Positions 36,553-45,880 are shown, counted from the stretch's first letter. The stretch: DNA of 64,000 nt from a bacterium SCSIO 12741 (GCA_024398055.1 CP073749.1:2852594-2916593), one strand, 5' to 3'. Notes: generated from the letters alone by a model not told the origin. Program-made: numbers and translations.

Positions 36553-37368
36553 ATGAGAGTTGTTCATTCATCTATTCTTATCACCTGCATTAGCCTCTTT
36601 CTGTTGGGTTTGACTCCGAATATGGTTAATGGTCAGCATTCCGACTCCACCAGATTTCAGCGCAGCATGCAGTATGGAGGAGAGCTTAGCCTTTCTGGAA
36701 GATTGTTAAAATGGCCTGAGAATTCGTATTACTACAAACCCCAGGATGAGGTTTGGAAAAGCGCTTTTTATTATACCCGTTTTGCCTATCCTGCTTTGGG
36801 GGCTGTGGTGAGAATGAGAAATTCCGACGTTCATACTTTGGGAATCACTTACCATAAGACCAGTCGCGAAGAGTCATACTTGTCGCGGCAACCCTGGCAA
36901 ACCACGGTTAGTGATTTCATTCTCTACTACCAATACCAGTATTGCCCGCTCAAAAAGTGGACGCAGAAAAAATGGGGGAGAGTAGCTCCCTTTATTGGAG
37001 GTAGGTTGCAATACAATAACAAACATGTGGATACCTACGAAAACCGTCCTCCTGACCAGGGCGACCAAAGTGAACTTAAAATCGATAGCTATTCCTCTAC
37101 TTTAATGTTGCAAGCCTATCCGAGTATTCGCTTGGTCAATGAACAATTTTTTGCCGAATTGGGTATGGCGATCAACCTTTTGGGGTGGTACACCTACGAT
37201 TATCATTATCGCTATAGCGGTTCAGGTTGGAACAACTTCTCGAATGAGTATTACACCTTTGACGATAGGAATAATCAACAGGGCAGTGATATTCTCACTC
37301 CAAGCGATTTGCAGAACAACGGATATCTGTTCAGCGATCTCGTTTTGAAGATTGGATTTGTGTTCTAA
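36553..37368 (+). CDS. Predicted outer-membrane protein of unknown function
   Basis: Exported beta-barrel-like protein, not recognised. An open frame begins at 36499 with a non-ATG start; the ATG at 36553 (MRVVHSSILITCIS) starts the signal peptide, which ends near NMVNGQ. Aromatic-rich strands such as YYYKPQDEVWKSAFYYTRF and DFILYYQYQYCPLKKW, and the terminal SDLVLKIGFVF with a final Phe, are typical of outer-membrane barrels. It is followed within 40 bases by another exported protein gene, suggesting a two-gene unit. Confidence 0.8.
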   Translation: MRVVHSSILITCISLFLLGLTPNMVNGQHSDSTRFQRSMQYGGELSLSGRLLKWPENSYYYKPQDEVWKSAFYYTRFAYPALGAVVRMRNSDVHTLGITYHKTSREESYLSRQPWQTTVSDFILYYQYQYCPLKKWTQKKWGRVAPFIGGRLQYNNKHVDTYENRPPDQGDQSELKIDSYSSTLMLQAYPSIRLVNEQFFAELGMAINLLGWYTYDYHYRYSGSGWNNFSNEYYTFDDRNNQQGSDILTPSDLQNNGYLFSDLVLKIGFVF

Positions 37369-37405
37369 AAGAACCTCCCGTTTAAGAACAATCAATATTT
37401 CTGGA

Positions 37406-38470
37406 ATGAAGCCGTTTAAATGGGGCATGTTAACACCTACCTTTTATCTCACCCTCTTTCTGCTTTCCATGTCTTTTGCGGCAAGTGCTCAAAACTACCT
37501 GCCTTACTTTCGAACCGTGGCTCGGGCCGAAACATTTTTGATGGACAGCCTGTATGAGGAAAGTTTGCAACGATTTGATTCAGCTTTTCATTTGGTCCCC
37601 TATGCCCAACCCAAGGATTTGTATTTGGCAGCTCAGGTTTCGGCCTACCTGAATCAAAATCAAAGGTGCTACAACTATTTAATCACGGGATTTGTAAACG
37701 GTATACCTCAAAGTGTTTTGGAGAACAATCCTTATCTCAAGCGATGGACCTCTACAGAATGGGGTAAAAAATTAACGCAAAGTCGTTTGGATTCCCTGTA
37801 TGCGGTTAATGAAGAACGGATCAACACATGGTATAAAAAGAGAATGGCGGCCCTTTATCGTCAGGATCAACTCTTGCGTGATTCGTGTCACCTGCCCGTC
37901 GACTCATTCCCCGGTGGGCAGCAACAGAAAAACCTACTATATCAAAAATGGATGAAACAAGCCGATCGCCAATCCCGGCAAATTATGAGGTATACAGTGA
38001 AGTATGGATTTCCTTCATTCCAAGTGATTGGATGTGACGACAAGCGCTATTTTGAAGATTCAGATGATGGAGTTGGTTCTAAGTATGGAAGCATCATACT
38101 CTACCATTCAAAAACCTCCTGGGATTTATTCAAAAACGTATTGATGACTCAATTGGAACAAGGGAATCTAATTCCAAAACAATATGCCTTGATCCGTGAT
38201 TTTGCAGCAAGGAACTATCAAACCGGATATAGACCCAATGCCAAGTATGGAAATTACGTCTACTACATTCGATGGAATGACCAGAAGAAAACACCTTGGA
38301 GCACTACCAAATTGAAGTGGGTGAACAAAAATCGATATGAAATCGGTTTGCCGCCTTATAGGGTTTATGAGAAGAAAGAAAACATGGCAGAGCAGTATTT
38401 TTGGGGCAGAGTAACCCTGTTTGAACATGTGGCTCCAATATTCGACCTTATGACCCTGGATGTTGATTGA
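37406..38470 (+). CDS. Exported protein of unknown function
   Basis: A 354-residue exported protein. The frame opens at 37352, but the ATG at 37406 begins a standard signal peptide (MKPFKWGMLTPTFYLTL to AASAQ). Helical, TPR-like spacing appears early (ESLQRFDSAFHLVPYAQPKD, LYLAAQVSAYLNQNQ). The later part has conserved-looking segments such as LYHSKTSWDLFKNVL and IRDFAARNYQTGYRPN. No catalytic motif was recognised. It probably forms a transcription unit with the outer-membrane protein gene just upstream. Confidence 0.8.
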   Translation: MKPFKWGMLTPTFYLTLFLLSMSFAASAQNYLPYFRTVARAETFLMDSLYEESLQRFDSAFHLVPYAQPKDLYLAAQVSAYLNQNQRCYNYLITGFVNGIPQSVLENNPYLKRWTSTEWGKKLTQSRLDSLYAVNEERINTWYKKRMAALYRQDQLLRDSCHLPVDSFPGGQQQKNLLYQKWMKQADRQSRQIMRYTVKYGFPSFQVIGCDDKRYFEDSDDGVGSKYGSIILYHSKTSWDLFKNVLMTQLEQGNLIPKQYALIRDFAARNYQTGYRPNAKYGNYVYYIRWNDQKKTPWSTTKLKWVNKNRYEIGLPPYRVYEKKENMAEQYFWGRVTLFEHVAPIFDLMTLDVD

Positions 38471-38556
38471 TGATTCCCTAAAATCAGGTATTTCTACGCT
38501 TGAAAATTCGATTGCTGGTTTCTTATTTTACGGGAATCCAAAAACCTTATTCTTCC

Positions 38557-38979
38557 ATGAAAGCCTTACTCACCCGAAAAAACGCAAACGACAAACAAAC
38601 TACTGGAACTTTTGAACTCTTTGATGAAGAGGGAAAAATCTTCCACGCCTTTTCCCTGGAGCTGCCCTGGAAAGACAATCAAGTAAGGGTGAGTTGCATT
38701 CCAACCGGAAACTACCGCTGCATTTATCGTGTGTCGCCAAAGTTTGGACCGAGTTACCTGGTGGAAGAGCCGGAAGGAGGACATGTGACCGGTCGAACGT
38801 GGATATTGATCCACCCGGGGAACTACCATACTCAGATTTTGGGCTGTATTCTTTTAGGGCGTACGCTTCAGGATATCAATGATGACGGTTACCGCGATGT
38901 AACGAGCAGCAAAGCCACAATCAAAGAGCTTATAAAACATGCTCCGGATGGGTTTTCGCTTACCATCGTGGACGATTGA
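38557..38979 (+). CDS. DUF5675 family protein
   Basis: A 140-residue soluble protein of the DUF5675 family. The frame is open from 38500, but the ATG at 38557 (MKALLTRKN) matches the family start. The family pattern is clear: TGTFELFDEEGKIFHAFSLE, LPWKDN, SCIPTGNYRC, TWILIHPGNYHTQILGCILLG and a closing SFSLTIVDD-like strand (here GFSLTIVDD). DUF5675 is widespread in phages and Bacteroidota; its function is not established. It has no signal peptide and no linked partner here. Confidence 0.85.
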   Translation: MKALLTRKNANDKQTTGTFELFDEEGKIFHAFSLELPWKDNQVRVSCIPTGNYRCIYRVSPKFGPSYLVEEPEGGHVTGRTWILIHPGNYHTQILGCILLGRTLQDINDDGYRDVTSSKATIKELIKHAPDGFSLTIVDD

Positions 38980-38992
38980 ATGGGATTGGAAT

Positions 38993-39514
38993 CTACAGGT
39001 TCAAATCGAACAGCAATCCAACACTCATGGAGGGGAGAAAGATGTAGTCGTCGTCCATATCGTAGACTCCGTAGCCAACAGAAAACTGGAAATGGGCCGG
39101 AGAGGTAGGTCGACTCACATCACCTTTCACAGCCAGTCCGGCATTGTAAGTCGTGTTGGTCGTTTTGGTGTATTCAAATCCATTCCACTCTTCCCGGGTG
39201 GTTTGCCACATCGAAGTATTAAGGCCCATATAAATATCTACGGTACGGTTGTCTTTGATTTTTAAATCCAATTGAGACCCCATCAATAGGGTGAATTGAT
39301 CCCTTGAGCCGATGGGTAAAGCAGAAAGAATGATGGCAAATTTTTCCTTGAATTCTCCGCCCAAACTAAAGCCCATACCTGAGTTACTTCCCAAATGAAG
39401 CCCGACTTTTGGAACAAAGACCGGTTTTGGGATAGAATCATTGACATATTGAGCGTGGGCGAGGTGTGATGCTCCCACAAGGAGAAGCGTGAGCAAGAAG
39501 AGTCGAGTTTTCAT
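38993..39514 (-). CDS. Small outer-membrane beta-barrel protein
   Basis: A 173-residue exported protein with signal peptide MKTRLFLLTLLLVGASHLAHA. The mature part is a likely eight-stranded barrel: VGLHLGSNSGMGFSLGGEF, FAIILSALPIG, LDLKIKDNRTVDIYMGLN, FQFSVGYGVY and a final SMSVGLLFDLNL strand. Function unknown. It faces the DUF5675 gene tail to tail. Confidence 0.75.
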   Translation of the reverse strand: MKTRLFLLTLLLVGASHLAHAQYVNDSIPKPVFVPKVGLHLGSNSGMGFSLGGEFKEKFAIILSALPIGSRDQFTLLMGSQLDLKIKDNRTVDIYMGLNTSMWQTTREEWNGFEYTKTTNTTYNAGLAVKGDVSRPTSPAHFQFSVGYGVYDMDDDYIFLPSMSVGLLFDLNL

Positions 39515-39630
39515 GATTAGTTTTTCATTAAAACTTAGGAAGAGTGAATTTAGTACATCTTTTTTAATCAGTTGCGACCCGTTGACTAACAGGTGCGATA
39601 CCAGATGTTAGATGCGTCTGATCTTTTTTC

Positions 39631-39966
39631 TTAGCCTTTTCTTACAAACTCAGACTTAAGTTCCATGGCTCCAAAGCCGTCTATTTTGCAGGCTATGTTA
39701 TGATCTCCTTCAATAAGCCGAATGTTTTTGACCTTGGTCCCTGCTTTTATGGGGCCGTTGGCTCCCTTCACGGTTAGGTTTTTAAGTACGATAATGGTGT
39801 CGCCATCAGTCAGGTTGTTACCGTTGGCATCTTTTACCACTAACTGATCGTCCAGTTCCACTTCATTGGGATTCCATTCATGACCACATTCGGGGCAAGC
39901 CAAAAGGTCGTTCATAGGATAGGCGTACGGAGAATTACAATTCGGGCAGGGAGGTACATCACTCAT
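39631..39966 (-). CDS. YjdM/PhnA family zinc-ribbon protein
   Basis: Small cytoplasmic protein of the YjdM (formerly PhnA) family. The N-terminal zinc ribbon has four Cys ([12 protein letters not shown] and [10 protein letters not shown]). The C-terminal SH3-like domain contains [27 protein letters not shown] and [10 protein letters not shown]. The length of 111 residues is typical. Despite the old name, a role in phosphonate use is not established, and no phn genes are nearby. Confidence 0.93.
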   Translation of the reverse strand: MSDVPPCPNCNSPYAYPMNDLLACPECGHEWNPNEVELDDQLVVKDANGNNLTDGDTIIVLKNLTVKGANGPIKAGTKVKNIRLIEGDHNIACKIDGFGAMELKSEFVRKG

Positions 39967-40044
39967 GCCGCAAATATAGGATTACAAGAGTTTGAAATTA
40001 CCTTCGGTGATCGCTCTTCGAGCTCGGAGTTAAACCTGAAGATT

Positions 40045-40296
40045 CTAACAACTTTGCCATTCCGAAAGCGGCATACCGTCTGCAGAAATCAAGTAATCCA
40101 GGCGAAACTTAATCCCCGAATGCAATACCATAAATTCTTCTCCCTTTCGGGTATAAATATCCACGATTCGGTCTTCCACCACTTGCTCTTTTTCATCCGG
40201 ATCCAGGTAGTGAATTTCAATCACCTTGCGGAGAGTAGCCAGATCGAGAAGCTTGTCATGGAAGGTGCAGTTGATGGGAGTGTATGCTGAATTCAT
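40045..40296 (-). CDS. Rof-like Rho-binding antiterminator family protein
   Basis: An 83-residue protein with the Rof fold pattern: an opening YTPINCTFHDKLLDLATLR, then EIHYLDPD, a central VVEDRIVDIYTRKGEEFMVL and a closing FRLDYLISADG. E. coli Rof begins YQPINCDDYDNLELAC and blocks RNA access to Rho. The frame is open to a TTG at 40317; the ATG at 40296 is chosen. A TAAATTTG box is at 40315-40322 on the minus strand. Because this window also encodes a Rho with a large insertion, a regulator of Rho is plausible. Binding to this Rho is inference. Confidence 0.72.
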   Translation of the reverse strand: MNSAYTPINCTFHDKLLDLATLRKVIEIHYLDPDEKEQVVEDRIVDIYTRKGEEFMVLHSGIKFRLDYLISADGMPLSEWQSC

Positions 40297-40420
40297 TCGA
40301 TTCGGATTAGACAACAAATTTAAAGAGAAGGAGTTTCTGAAAATGTTAGCACCCTACCATTGAGGCCTTGTCCTCGTGCTGGTGATGACCAACAGCGACT
40401 TCTGAAATGGGGCAGTTTAG

Positions 40421-40516
40421 AAAGAACTCAACCAAGAGTTGAATCCGGGTATGTACCTTATTCAAGTTGTTACGGACAATTCAGAACAAATTACCAGCAG
40501 ATTCGTAGTGAAATAA
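40421..40516 (+). pseudogene. Remnant of a T9SS type A sorting domain
   Basis: A short open stretch reads ELNQELNPGMYLIQV, then TDNSEQITSRFVVK and a stop at 40514. This is the last third of a type A T9SS sorting domain (LxPGxYxIxV ... RFVVK). A TAG at 40418 ends the frame upstream, and no signal peptide or cargo domain is found in the 120 bases before it. An intrinsic terminator follows 26 bases later. Most likely the tail of a deleted secreted-protein gene. Confidence 0.65.
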
Positions 40517-40541
40517 ACAGGTCATTATAGTTTAGTGATAG

Positions 40542-40578
40542 AGAAGCCGTCTCCTGAAATGGGGCGGCTTCTTTTTTT
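40542..40578 (+). terminator. Intrinsic terminator
   Basis: AGAAGCCG pairs with CGGCTTCT around a 15-base loop, followed by seven Ts. It appears to belong to the decayed sorting-domain gene just upstream, since no intact plus-strand gene ends here. Confidence 0.7.
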
Positions 40579-40622
40579 GGATGAATCTAAATGATCACCA
40601 TGGATAAGGAATTTTCCAGCGG

Positions 40623-41609
40623 TTATTCTTTGATCAATCGGAAGGTCATGATCTCACCTTTGCTTTGGACCCGAATGAAATAGGGTCCGGGTTTTAATTC
40701 TTCCAATCCGGAGAGCTCGCTTCCACTCAGTGTTCCCGTTTTTACTTCACGCCCGGCGGGATCGTATAGGGTAAATTCGCTGTTCAGGTCGACGCCTTTA
40801 AAGTGGAGTTGATTCGAGAATGGATTAGGAAATATTCTTATTGATTGGTACACTGATGGAAGAGATGGGGAGGACAAAACATCTCCATAACTCCCGCAGA
40901 ATTCTACCGAACAATCGTAGTAGACCTTAAACTTCCAAAAACGTCGATTGATGCATCCCGATGGACAATCACCCCAGCCGATCGAATAGATGAGTTCTAC
41001 ATGGTCAGAATTGATGGAACTTTGAATCGAATATCCATCCCCATATACCGATTCAAGTTCAGCCCAATGTACCCCTGGAATAGGGTTAAATGCTTCGGTT
41101 AAAGCCTGGATGTTGGTATTGCTGTCGCATTTCATATAAGCCGTATGAAATGGCATTGGAAGGCGGTAGGAATAGTAAAAGTCCAGTTGGATGTGGTACC
41201 GATTCATCAAACTATCGATGGTGGAGTTTCCGGTTGGAATAATTCCATTTTTTAGTTGTTGCATCCAGTTTAAAGTTGAGTCCGCGCTGACCGAAAAATT
41301 TCTGAGGTTTGGATAGGGGAAGGAATGGATGTTAAAACGATCAACCACCGTATCCCGAGCTGGTAAGGAGGTGGCATTATAAACGGCAATGAGGGCGTCT
41401 AAAATGGTATCGGAATGGGCTTTTGATATTTCCACACTATCGTAGAGAGGATGTTTCAGCTTTTGGAGATAATTCAAGGCTAATCGATCAGCATCATCCT
41501 GATAGAACTGAACCACACTATCAGGACCTGTACAAATGGAAGGAACCTTTTGAGCCCACAATGCAGGCGAAAGAATCAAAATGAGTAGGGCAGCATAGAG
41601 GTTTTTCAT
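40623..41609 (-). CDS. T9SS cargo protein of unknown function
   Basis: Exported 328-residue protein with signal peptide MKNLYAALLILILSPALWAQ and a C-terminal type A T9SS sorting domain (IRIFPNPFSNQLHFKG, LYDPAGREV, GLEELKPGPYFIRVQSKG). The body contains paired Cys (WGDCPSGC, YDCSVEFCG) that could form disulfides outside the cell. No enzymatic motif was recognised. It probably functions at the surface or is released. Expressed alone on the minus strand. Confidence 0.85.
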   Translation of the reverse strand: MKNLYAALLILILSPALWAQKVPSICTGPDSVVQFYQDDADRLALNYLQKLKHPLYDSVEISKAHSDTILDALIAVYNATSLPARDTVVDRFNIHSFPYPNLRNFSVSADSTLNWMQQLKNGIIPTGNSTIDSLMNRYHIQLDFYYSYRLPMPFHTAYMKCDSNTNIQALTEAFNPIPGVHWAELESVYGDGYSIQSSINSDHVELIYSIGWGDCPSGCINRRFWKFKVYYDCSVEFCGSYGDVLSSPSLPSVYQSIRIFPNPFSNQLHFKGVDLNSEFTLYDPAGREVKTGTLSGSELSGLEELKPGPYFIRVQSKGEIMTFRLIKE

Positions 41610-41767
41610 AGCGGTCGAATTTCGAGAGACTTGGGGTGTATCTACTTAATTGACAATTACCTTGTAGTTAGAGTTGGGTTTTCCATAGACAAAATGGATA
41701 CCGAATTCAAACTTGGATAATGAGGGTCACAAAGTATTTCATGTTACTCGTGCTTGAATTTCGGACA

Positions 41768-41817
41768 TCGGCAAAAAAGGGACTACGTCCCTCATCGAGA
41801 TGAGCACCTTTGGCCGA
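41768..41817 (+). other. Possible structured 5' leader element
   Basis: Two adjacent perfect hairpins, AGGGAC-TAC-GTCCCT (41778-41792) and CATC-GA-GATG (41793-41802), lie inside an outer stem formed by TCGGCAAA (41768-41775) and TTTGGCCGA (41809-41817, one bulge). The element ends 30 bases before the ATG of the following T9SS gene. It could be a regulatory RNA junction or a relic of a repeat; no known riboswitch class was recognised. Confidence 0.35.
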
Positions 41818-41847
41818 AACTATAATTCAATTAATCAATTTATTACC

Positions 41848-43722
41848 ATGAAAAAACTATCCTTTTTGCTCCTTTTCTTAGGAGTTTATGCAACTGTTTC
41901 AGCCCAGCGATCCTATTTACAAGGAATGGATTTGAACACCTTTAACTTAACCAATGCCCATCCCTGCTTTTGCCATTCCGACGGGGCGTTAATGTCAGCC
42001 AATCACACCCAGGGAAATGAGTTTCTGCTCAATAGAGTCCTCTACAATGGGGATACCGCTTGGGTAAAATGGTTTAAAACCCTTGATCCCATGTTATCTA
42101 CCCGGGTGCTTAAAACCTCGCGGCTGTATAAGAATAACGATTACTTCTGGTTGGTTGCCGGTTATGAGGAAATTAGCGGGGGTATAGAAAATGGTCTGGT
42201 CATGATTGTGGACGACCACGGGCAAATCATCAAAAAAATCAATTTTGATGGGGTCAACAACAAAAACCATGTACTTGATATTCTTCAGGCAGGTAACCAT
42301 ATCTACATTACGGGTCATAGTAGGGATATTTTGAACGAGACCTATTCGAATGATGGCCGAGGATTCATTATCAAGCTTGATTTAAATCTCAATATAGTTT
42401 GGGATTATTGGTTTGATTCCGGAGCTACGCCAAATGATTATGATATGGCCGAGGATATTACCTACATAGAAACTCGTGGTAATGGAGATGTAGTCTTGTT
42501 TGTTACTGGTTCGAGAAATAAGAACAATACCACCGGGCAATCCACCACCTTGGCTTTGTTTTTAGAAGACAAGGGATCTACTTGTAATTTTTCAGATGTA
42601 TCCTTTGTGGATACGGTGGCTACACCAGCATTCCGTCAGTGGGGTGCAGATGCCTTGGTTCATGATCAAAAGCTCTACTTACTCTGGAATAATGAAGATT
42701 ACCACCACATGCAAATTATGCCTTTTGACATTTCGATGCAATCGCCTCAGTTCAACAATTCAATGGTTACTGATGTTAACGGCGGTCATTCTTTTTCTAC
42801 GGGTTTTCAGTTATTCGCTGATCCTTCTGATCCTGAATATCTCTTAGCCTTCGGATATGGTGCAGGAGCCAACAGCGCTACGGTTTTTTTACGCCCTTTT
42901 TACGCTCAAATTCATAAAGATGGCATGGCGGGAGATCCCAATATCTTCTTTATGGAAGGCACCTATGCGAATGCCAGGCCAATTTGGCATCCGAATGATA
43001 TTTATAGCTTAATGCCCTATTACATGTTCGAAACTCCCTCACAGGGAGGTTACGAGTCAGGATCGAATTATACTCCGGATTTTGTTGATTTTACCGGGGA
43101 TCATTTGAATGCCCTTCATTATCATACAGCTGGAACTTCCCCTTCTGCTGTAGAGAATTTTCACCTTACACCTGGATCGTGGCATTGCGGAGAATATGGC
43201 TCAACAGGTTCATTTGGATCTTTTGGTTATAAGCCACTGCCTCCGGTTACATTCAGCAATTCTATCGCCAATTCCTATACGTCGAATGTATGGGTAGAAA
43301 ACTGGAGCGTTGCATACCTGGATTGTCAGCCCATTACTCCGGAAGATAGATTTGGTTATGGTCCGGATGAATGGAACGGTATCTGCAAAGGCACTTATTG
43401 TTTCCCATCCTCCGGAGGTGGCGGAGGTATACTCTTCCCGAAGAAAGAAGTGACTTCAACGGAAGAAGCGAAAGAAGAAATTCAAAATCTATCCGTTTTT
43501 CCTAATCCTGCTGCGGATTATGTTCAAATCAATGGTTTGCAAGAAGACGTTTCTACCGATATCTACTTGTATGATCTCAATGGTGCCACGGTTGCTGAAT
43601 TCCATGGTCAAAGTGCAGAGAATACCCGATTGAATACCCAGGAAGTTCAAGCTGGAACTTATATTCTAAAGGTGAATCAAGGGGATGCGCAATCTACCCT
43701 TCGGGTAATTATTCAGAAATAG
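41848..43722 (+). CDS. T9SS cargo protein of unknown function
   Basis: Exported 624-residue protein. The frame is open from 41800, but the ATG at 41848 starts the signal peptide MKKLSFLLLFLGVYATVSAQ. The body resembles the exported beta-propeller-like proteins of this phylum, with repeated strands such as FWLVAGYEEISGGIENGLVM and HIYITGHSRDI. Near the end is a Cys-bounded segment (CKGTYCFPSSGGGGG), then a type A T9SS sorting domain (LSVFPNPAADYVQING, YLYDLNGATV, VQAGTYILKVNQG). A terminator follows. The gene at 47880 has a similar overall design. Confidence 0.85.
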   Translation: MKKLSFLLLFLGVYATVSAQRSYLQGMDLNTFNLTNAHPCFCHSDGALMSANHTQGNEFLLNRVLYNGDTAWVKWFKTLDPMLSTRVLKTSRLYKNNDYFWLVAGYEEISGGIENGLVMIVDDHGQIIKKINFDGVNNKNHVLDILQAGNHIYITGHSRDILNETYSNDGRGFIIKLDLNLNIVWDYWFDSGATPNDYDMAEDITYIETRGNGDVVLFVTGSRNKNNTTGQSTTLALFLEDKGSTCNFSDVSFVDTVATPAFRQWGADALVHDQKLYLLWNNEDYHHMQIMPFDISMQSPQFNNSMVTDVNGGHSFSTGFQLFADPSDPEYLLAFGYGAGANSATVFLRPFYAQIHKDGMAGDPNIFFMEGTYANARPIWHPNDIYSLMPYYMFETPSQGGYESGSNYTPDFVDFTGDHLNALHYHTAGTSPSAVENFHLTPGSWHCGEYGSTGSFGSFGYKPLPPVTFSNSIANSYTSNVWVENWSVAYLDCQPITPEDRFGYGPDEWNGICKGTYCFPSSGGGGGILFPKKEVTSTEEAKEEIQNLSVFPNPAADYVQINGLQEDVSTDIYLYDLNGATVAEFHGQSAENTRLNTQEVQAGTYILKVNQGDAQSTLRVIIQK

Positions 43723-43743
43723 AGCTTACCATACTCTCAAACC

Positions 43744-43782
43744 CAAAACCTCGTCTTTTTGTAAGGCGGGGTTTTGCTTTTT
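43744..43782 (+). terminator. Intrinsic terminator
   Basis: AAAACCtCG and CGgGGTTTT form an imperfect stem around TCTTTTTGTAAGG, followed by a short T-rich tract. It lies 22 bases after the T9SS cargo gene stop. Confidence 0.6.
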
Positions 43783-43858
43783 CAGAAGGCTATTCCTTCT
43801 ATCTATTGAAAAATCACTTTCTTAGTCGAACTTCCATTCGCGAAACTGATCGTTTAAA

Positions 43859-44560
43859 ATGAATTTGTTCCAAATCGTTTGGCCCGCCGTAAGATTCACC
43901 CTTCCGTTTAGTTTATGCCTTTTGCTTGGCCTGATCACCTGTTCTTGTCAAAGCAGCAACAAGGAGGTTGAGGCGATCCCTATGGAAGATTCAACCCATG
44001 CACAACCTAACTTGTATGCACTGGCTCACCAAAAGGCTACCCAAGAACTCAATCTGAACATCCTTCGTGAAGAAGTCGATTCCTTTGAACTTCGCTTGTG
44101 GGCCAAAGTTGAGGTAATGATTTATGGCCAGGTGTTGGTTATCAAAAAAGTGGACGGCAAATGGACCTGCCTGGATTACCGATACACTGAATCACAAAAA
44201 GAATGGGTGAATGAACTCTCTGCTGAGGAATATGTCACCCGTTTTAGCATCGACTCATTTTCGGTGACTAAACGAGAACCCCAATCCAATTGGAATCAAT
44301 TCTTCAACAACATGCAAGAGCAGCAGCTATTCACCTTACCCGATCAACGAAATATTCCAAATTGGCAAAACCGGGTGACTGATGGCTATACCTATCATGT
44401 GGAATGGGCTACAAAAGACAACTACCAATTCATCAGCTACAATTGTCCTGATGTTTATCAAAATGATTACAATGAATGCCTTCGAATGACTGAAATTTTG
44501 GAAGTTTTTGATCGGGAATTTGGCTTGTATATTCCTGGCGGATTTCGGTGCGGTAGGTGA
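43859..44560 (+). CDS. Predicted lipoprotein of unknown function
   Basis: A 233-residue exported protein with a hydrophobic start (LPFSLCLLLGLITC) and a lipobox ending LITCSC; either Cys could be modified. The mature part is mixed alpha/beta with AKVEVMIYGQVLVIKK and a Cys pair near the C-terminus. No family was recognised. The stop lies 14 bases before the S41 peptidase start, so the two genes are probably one transcript. Confidence 0.75.
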   Translation: MNLFQIVWPAVRFTLPFSLCLLLGLITCSCQSSNKEVEAIPMEDSTHAQPNLYALAHQKATQELNLNILREEVDSFELRLWAKVEVMIYGQVLVIKKVDGKWTCLDYRYTESQKEWVNELSAEEYVTRFSIDSFSVTKREPQSNWNQFFNNMQEQQLFTLPDQRNIPNWQNRVTDGYTYHVEWATKDNYQFISYNCPDVYQNDYNECLRMTEILEVFDREFGLYIPGGFRCGR

Positions 44561-44574
44561 TCAATAGATATAAA

Positions 44575-45801
44575 ATGAAACATCTGATTTTAACGATTTC
44601 GGTTCTTCTCTTTTCTGGTCTGGCTTATGGACAGGAGTATGAAATCGATCAGGCAAAGATCAAGGAAGACCTGGATGAGATTCTAACAGATTTGTCCCAC
44701 GACTACATTTATCTGTCGGATAAAAAGGTAGATCTAAACTGCATTCGAGACTATTATGAGCAACAAATTCCAAGCTTGAAAACGGAAGAACAAGTGGTGC
44801 TTTTTTTCGAATATCTTCTGGATGAGTTTTACGATAGCCATTTGATTTTATCCACCAACAGAAGTTCTTCTTACCGCTTGTACTCGCCGGTATATGCGAG
44901 CCTTCAGCAGGGGAGTCCCGTTATTACGCAGGTTTGGCAAACGCAGTTAAAGAGTCTCCAAATTGATTTGATCGGAGCTGAGGTAGTAAAAATGAATGGG
45001 GTTGACATGGACCAGGTCATTGAGAAATTCCCCACCCATTGTAACAACAAAAACGATGAACAGGTAAGGGAATGGATCGTCAACAAAATATTGGCAGGAC
45101 GCTACAATCAGCCTCGGGTGTTAACGCTGAAATTAGCGAATGGGGAATCGACTGAAATGGATTTAGACCAGCTTGAATACCGATCCAATTCAGCGTTGCT
45201 AACAAGTTCCATAGAAAATGGAGTGGGTGTTATTCGGCTAAACAATTCCCTTGGAAATGGTAGGCTCATAGATGAATTTGACCAGGCTCTCAACGGTTTA
45301 ATGAATACCGAAGGATTGATCATTGACCTGAGAAATACCGTGGACGGTGGCGACTCTTATATCGCACGGGCAATTATGGGCCACTTTATTCAGGAACTCA
45401 AACCCTATCAAAAACATTGGAGCCTAGAACAGTATGAGGAGGCGCCAGCCGTAGAGAGAAGTTGGACAGAATTTGTAAGCCCCAGAAAGGACTACTACTC
45501 CAAGCCGGTTGTTATTTTGGTAGGAAGATGGACCGGAAGCATGGGCGAAGGGCTGGCCATCGGTTTTGAAGGTATGGGCAGAGCAATAATAGTGGGTTCC
45601 GAAATGGAGCGATTAGCCGGTGAAATGAATGGTTATTCGTTCGTCCATCAAAATTTTGGATACCGAATTTCCACCGCAAAACTCTTTCATATTGATGGGA
45701 CTCCCAGGGAGGAATATGTACCTGAGAATTATGTGACCCAAACTACCTATCAAAAAGACGAAGTTCTTGAAAAAGGAATAGAACTGATCAAGGCTCGCTA
45801 A
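44575..45801 (+). CDS. Exported S41 family peptidase-like protein
   Basis: S41 (C-terminal-processing/tricorn core) family. The frame opens at 44557 with a non-ATG codon; the ATG at 44575 begins the signal peptide (MKHLILTISVLLFSGLAYGQ). An N-terminal helical region and a PDZ-like part (IGAEVVKMNGVDMDQVI) are followed by the catalytic fold: IENGVGVIRLNNS, GLIIDLRNTVDGGDSYIARA, and the likely nucleophile Ser in GRWTGSMGEGLAIG. A general-base Lys is not clearly identified. The length of 408 residues is in range. It probably acts in the periplasm together with the upstream lipoprotein. Confidence 0.85.
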   Translation: MKHLILTISVLLFSGLAYGQEYEIDQAKIKEDLDEILTDLSHDYIYLSDKKVDLNCIRDYYEQQIPSLKTEEQVVLFFEYLLDEFYDSHLILSTNRSSSYRLYSPVYASLQQGSPVITQVWQTQLKSLQIDLIGAEVVKMNGVDMDQVIEKFPTHCNNKNDEQVREWIVNKILAGRYNQPRVLTLKLANGESTEMDLDQLEYRSNSALLTSSIENGVGVIRLNNSLGNGRLIDEFDQALNGLMNTEGLIIDLRNTVDGGDSYIARAIMGHFIQELKPYQKHWSLEQYEEAPAVERSWTEFVSPRKDYYSKPVVILVGRWTGSMGEGLAIGFEGMGRAIIVGSEMERLAGEMNGYSFVHQNFGYRISTAKLFHIDGTPREEYVPENYVTQTTYQKDEVLEKGIELIKAR

Positions 45802-45880
45802 AATCGAATTTGGGGATACCCGAAATGATAAAGCAAGTACTTTTGCCATTATCTCTTAGAAAATCTCAATAAAGCAAGCG

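Noticed and set aside
39600-39640. Possible terminator near CAGATG...CGTCTG with a T-run
   Set aside because: No plus-strand gene ends nearby and the stem is only six bases with a wobble, so it was not annotated.
40401-40565. Direct repeat CTGAAATGGGGC around the orphan sorting-domain tail
   Set aside because: Only 12 bases long and partly within the terminator stem, so chance or stem constraint is enough to explain it.
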